This document shows positions 63,497 through 64,000 of a stretch of 64,000 nt of DNA, piece after piece (position 1 is the stretch's first letter; each line of letters opens with the position of its first letter). Source of the stretch: Bacteroides faecium (lineage in GTDB: Bacteria; Bacteroidota; Bacteroidia; Bacteroidales; Bacteroidaceae); assembly GCF_012113595.1 (NCBI RefSeq), contig NZ_CP050831.1:434001-498000 (forward strand), written 5' to 3'. The position numbers and the translations under genes are program-made. The notes below the pieces were generated by a model. It saw only the letters and a program-made list of their open reading frames with translations, was not told the DNA's origin and did no database searches.

Positions 63497-63763
63497 TTCT
63501 TTCTCTTCAAAAGAGACGGAACAAAATATTTATTTGCAAAATAAACAATTTAAATATTTACTCGCAAGTATTTCTCAAACAATATTCAAGCTATATTCAA
63601 AATAACATCCACACTATAATCCTCAAACGACCACAAATATATTTACCCGTATTTCATAAATAAAAGAAATTTTCCGCCAGCCAAGCATACAATTATATCA
63701 CTGATTATAATACAATTACATACATAATATAAGTTTTGTTCCGTCTCTTTTGAAGAGAAAGAA
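63497..63763. promoter_or_regulatory. invertible DNA segment with 30-bp perfect inverted repeats
   Basis: 63497-63526 and 63734-63763 are exact inverse copies (core CTCTTCAAAAGAGACGGAAC), around 207 bp without gene. Within it the only TAnnTTTG box is TATATTTG on the minus strand (63634-63641), so it points to the recombinase side and away from the DUF3575 gene. Upon inversion it would read rightward from about 63619 into that gene. The -33 place holds TTTA at 19 bp, a weak match. The remaining stretch 63764-63858 shows no promoter of its own. Confidence 0.88.
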
Positions 63764-63858
63764 CAGGTAGATATTACATTTTTTTCAATTAACGAAACAA
63801 ACAGACAAATAGTACAAGCTTAAAAAACACATACAAAAATAATCAACAAGTAAATATA

Positions 63859-64000
63859 ATGAAAATAAAAAGTATTTTCACCATCCTCATCCTAACCCTT
63901 CTCGTTTCATACTCGAGAGCACAGGATATAGCTATAAAAACAAATTTACTTTACGGAGGTTATACTTATACCCCGAACCTTAGTATTGAAGTAGGTTTGG
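63859..64000 (+). CDS. DUF3575 protein, 5' end only
   Basis: 47 residues before the right edge. Signal peptide MKIKSIFTILILTLLVSYSRA, then QDIAIKTNLLYGGYTYTPNLSIEVGL, the typical beginning of DUF3575 outer-membrane-type proteins (IKTNLLY..TPNL..E.GL). In Bacteroides such a gene is often the first of an operon for fimbrillin-like surface proteins. It stands directly after the invertible segment and is thus probably under phase control. Confidence 0.82.
   Translation, partial: MKIKSIFTILILTLLVSYSRAQDIAIKTNLLYGGYTYTPNLSIEVGL

Overview
This window is chromosomal DNA of a Bacteroides species, probably from the B. thetaiotaomicron/ovatus/caccae group. Evidence: SusC/SusD pairs with FecR anti-sigma and ECF sigma genes, promoters of the Bacteroidota type (-33 TTTG or TTG, about 20 bp, -7 TAnnTTTG), an rRNA operon of Bacteroides type, and a gadB-glutaminase-channel-gadC cluster typical of gut Bacteroides. 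The species cannot be fixed from memory alone.

Layout. 1-4275 (minus): the regulatory end of a polysaccharide utilization locus (PUL): a SusC-like receptor that runs off the left edge, its FecR anti-sigma factor and ECF sigma factor. 4350-9034: housekeeping genes (pnp, a thioredoxin-fold lipoprotein, greA, a HIT protein). 9120-11252: two exporters (DMT and MFS families). 11510-17764: an ECF sigma factor, then glutamate decarboxylase, glutaminase, a divergent ion channel and a glutamate/GABA antiporter, which together form an acid-resistance and GABA module. 17857-19113: an orphan sensor kinase. 19313-19474: tRNA-Phe and tRNA-Pro. 19580-21220: GH27 alpha-galactosidase. 21305-24186: an ABC transporter operon with its own GntR repressor and a clear operator. 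24359-29748: an ExbB-ExbD-ExbD-TonB operon with a periplasmic binding lipoprotein and a TPR protein. 30697-36416 (minus): a complete rRNA operon (16S, tRNA-Ile, tRNA-Ala, 23S, 5S) with three tandem promoters. 36660-41495: a low-gene region with an AAA ATPase, a freshly inserted ISAs1-type element and several unexplained repeat arrays.

41496-61008: a complete PUL. The ECF sigma gene diverges from FecR, SusC, SusD, two TIG/NHL lipoproteins, two parallel beta-helix proteins, and GH89, GH109 and GH35 enzymes. Predicted activities (alpha-GlcNAc, alpha-GalNAc and beta-Gal removal) point to a host mucin-type O-glycan, an inference from family assignments. 61010-62020: an aldo/keto reductase. 62242-64000: a tyrosine recombinase, an invertible segment bounded by perfect 30-bp inverted repeats, and the start of a DUF3575 operon.

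The most interesting signals are: (1) the invertible promoter segment beside its recombinase, probably OFF as read; (2) a small RNA gene of about 80 nt, with promoter and terminator, divergent from susC in the FecR-SusC interval of both PULs, like the DonS repressor RNAs; (3) a GntR operator over the start point of its own operon; (4) a terminator inside the greA leader; (5) an ion channel with a TVGSN filter in the GABA cluster; and (6) paired direct repeats just upstream of the promoter of the ATPase gene, beside the IS insertion.
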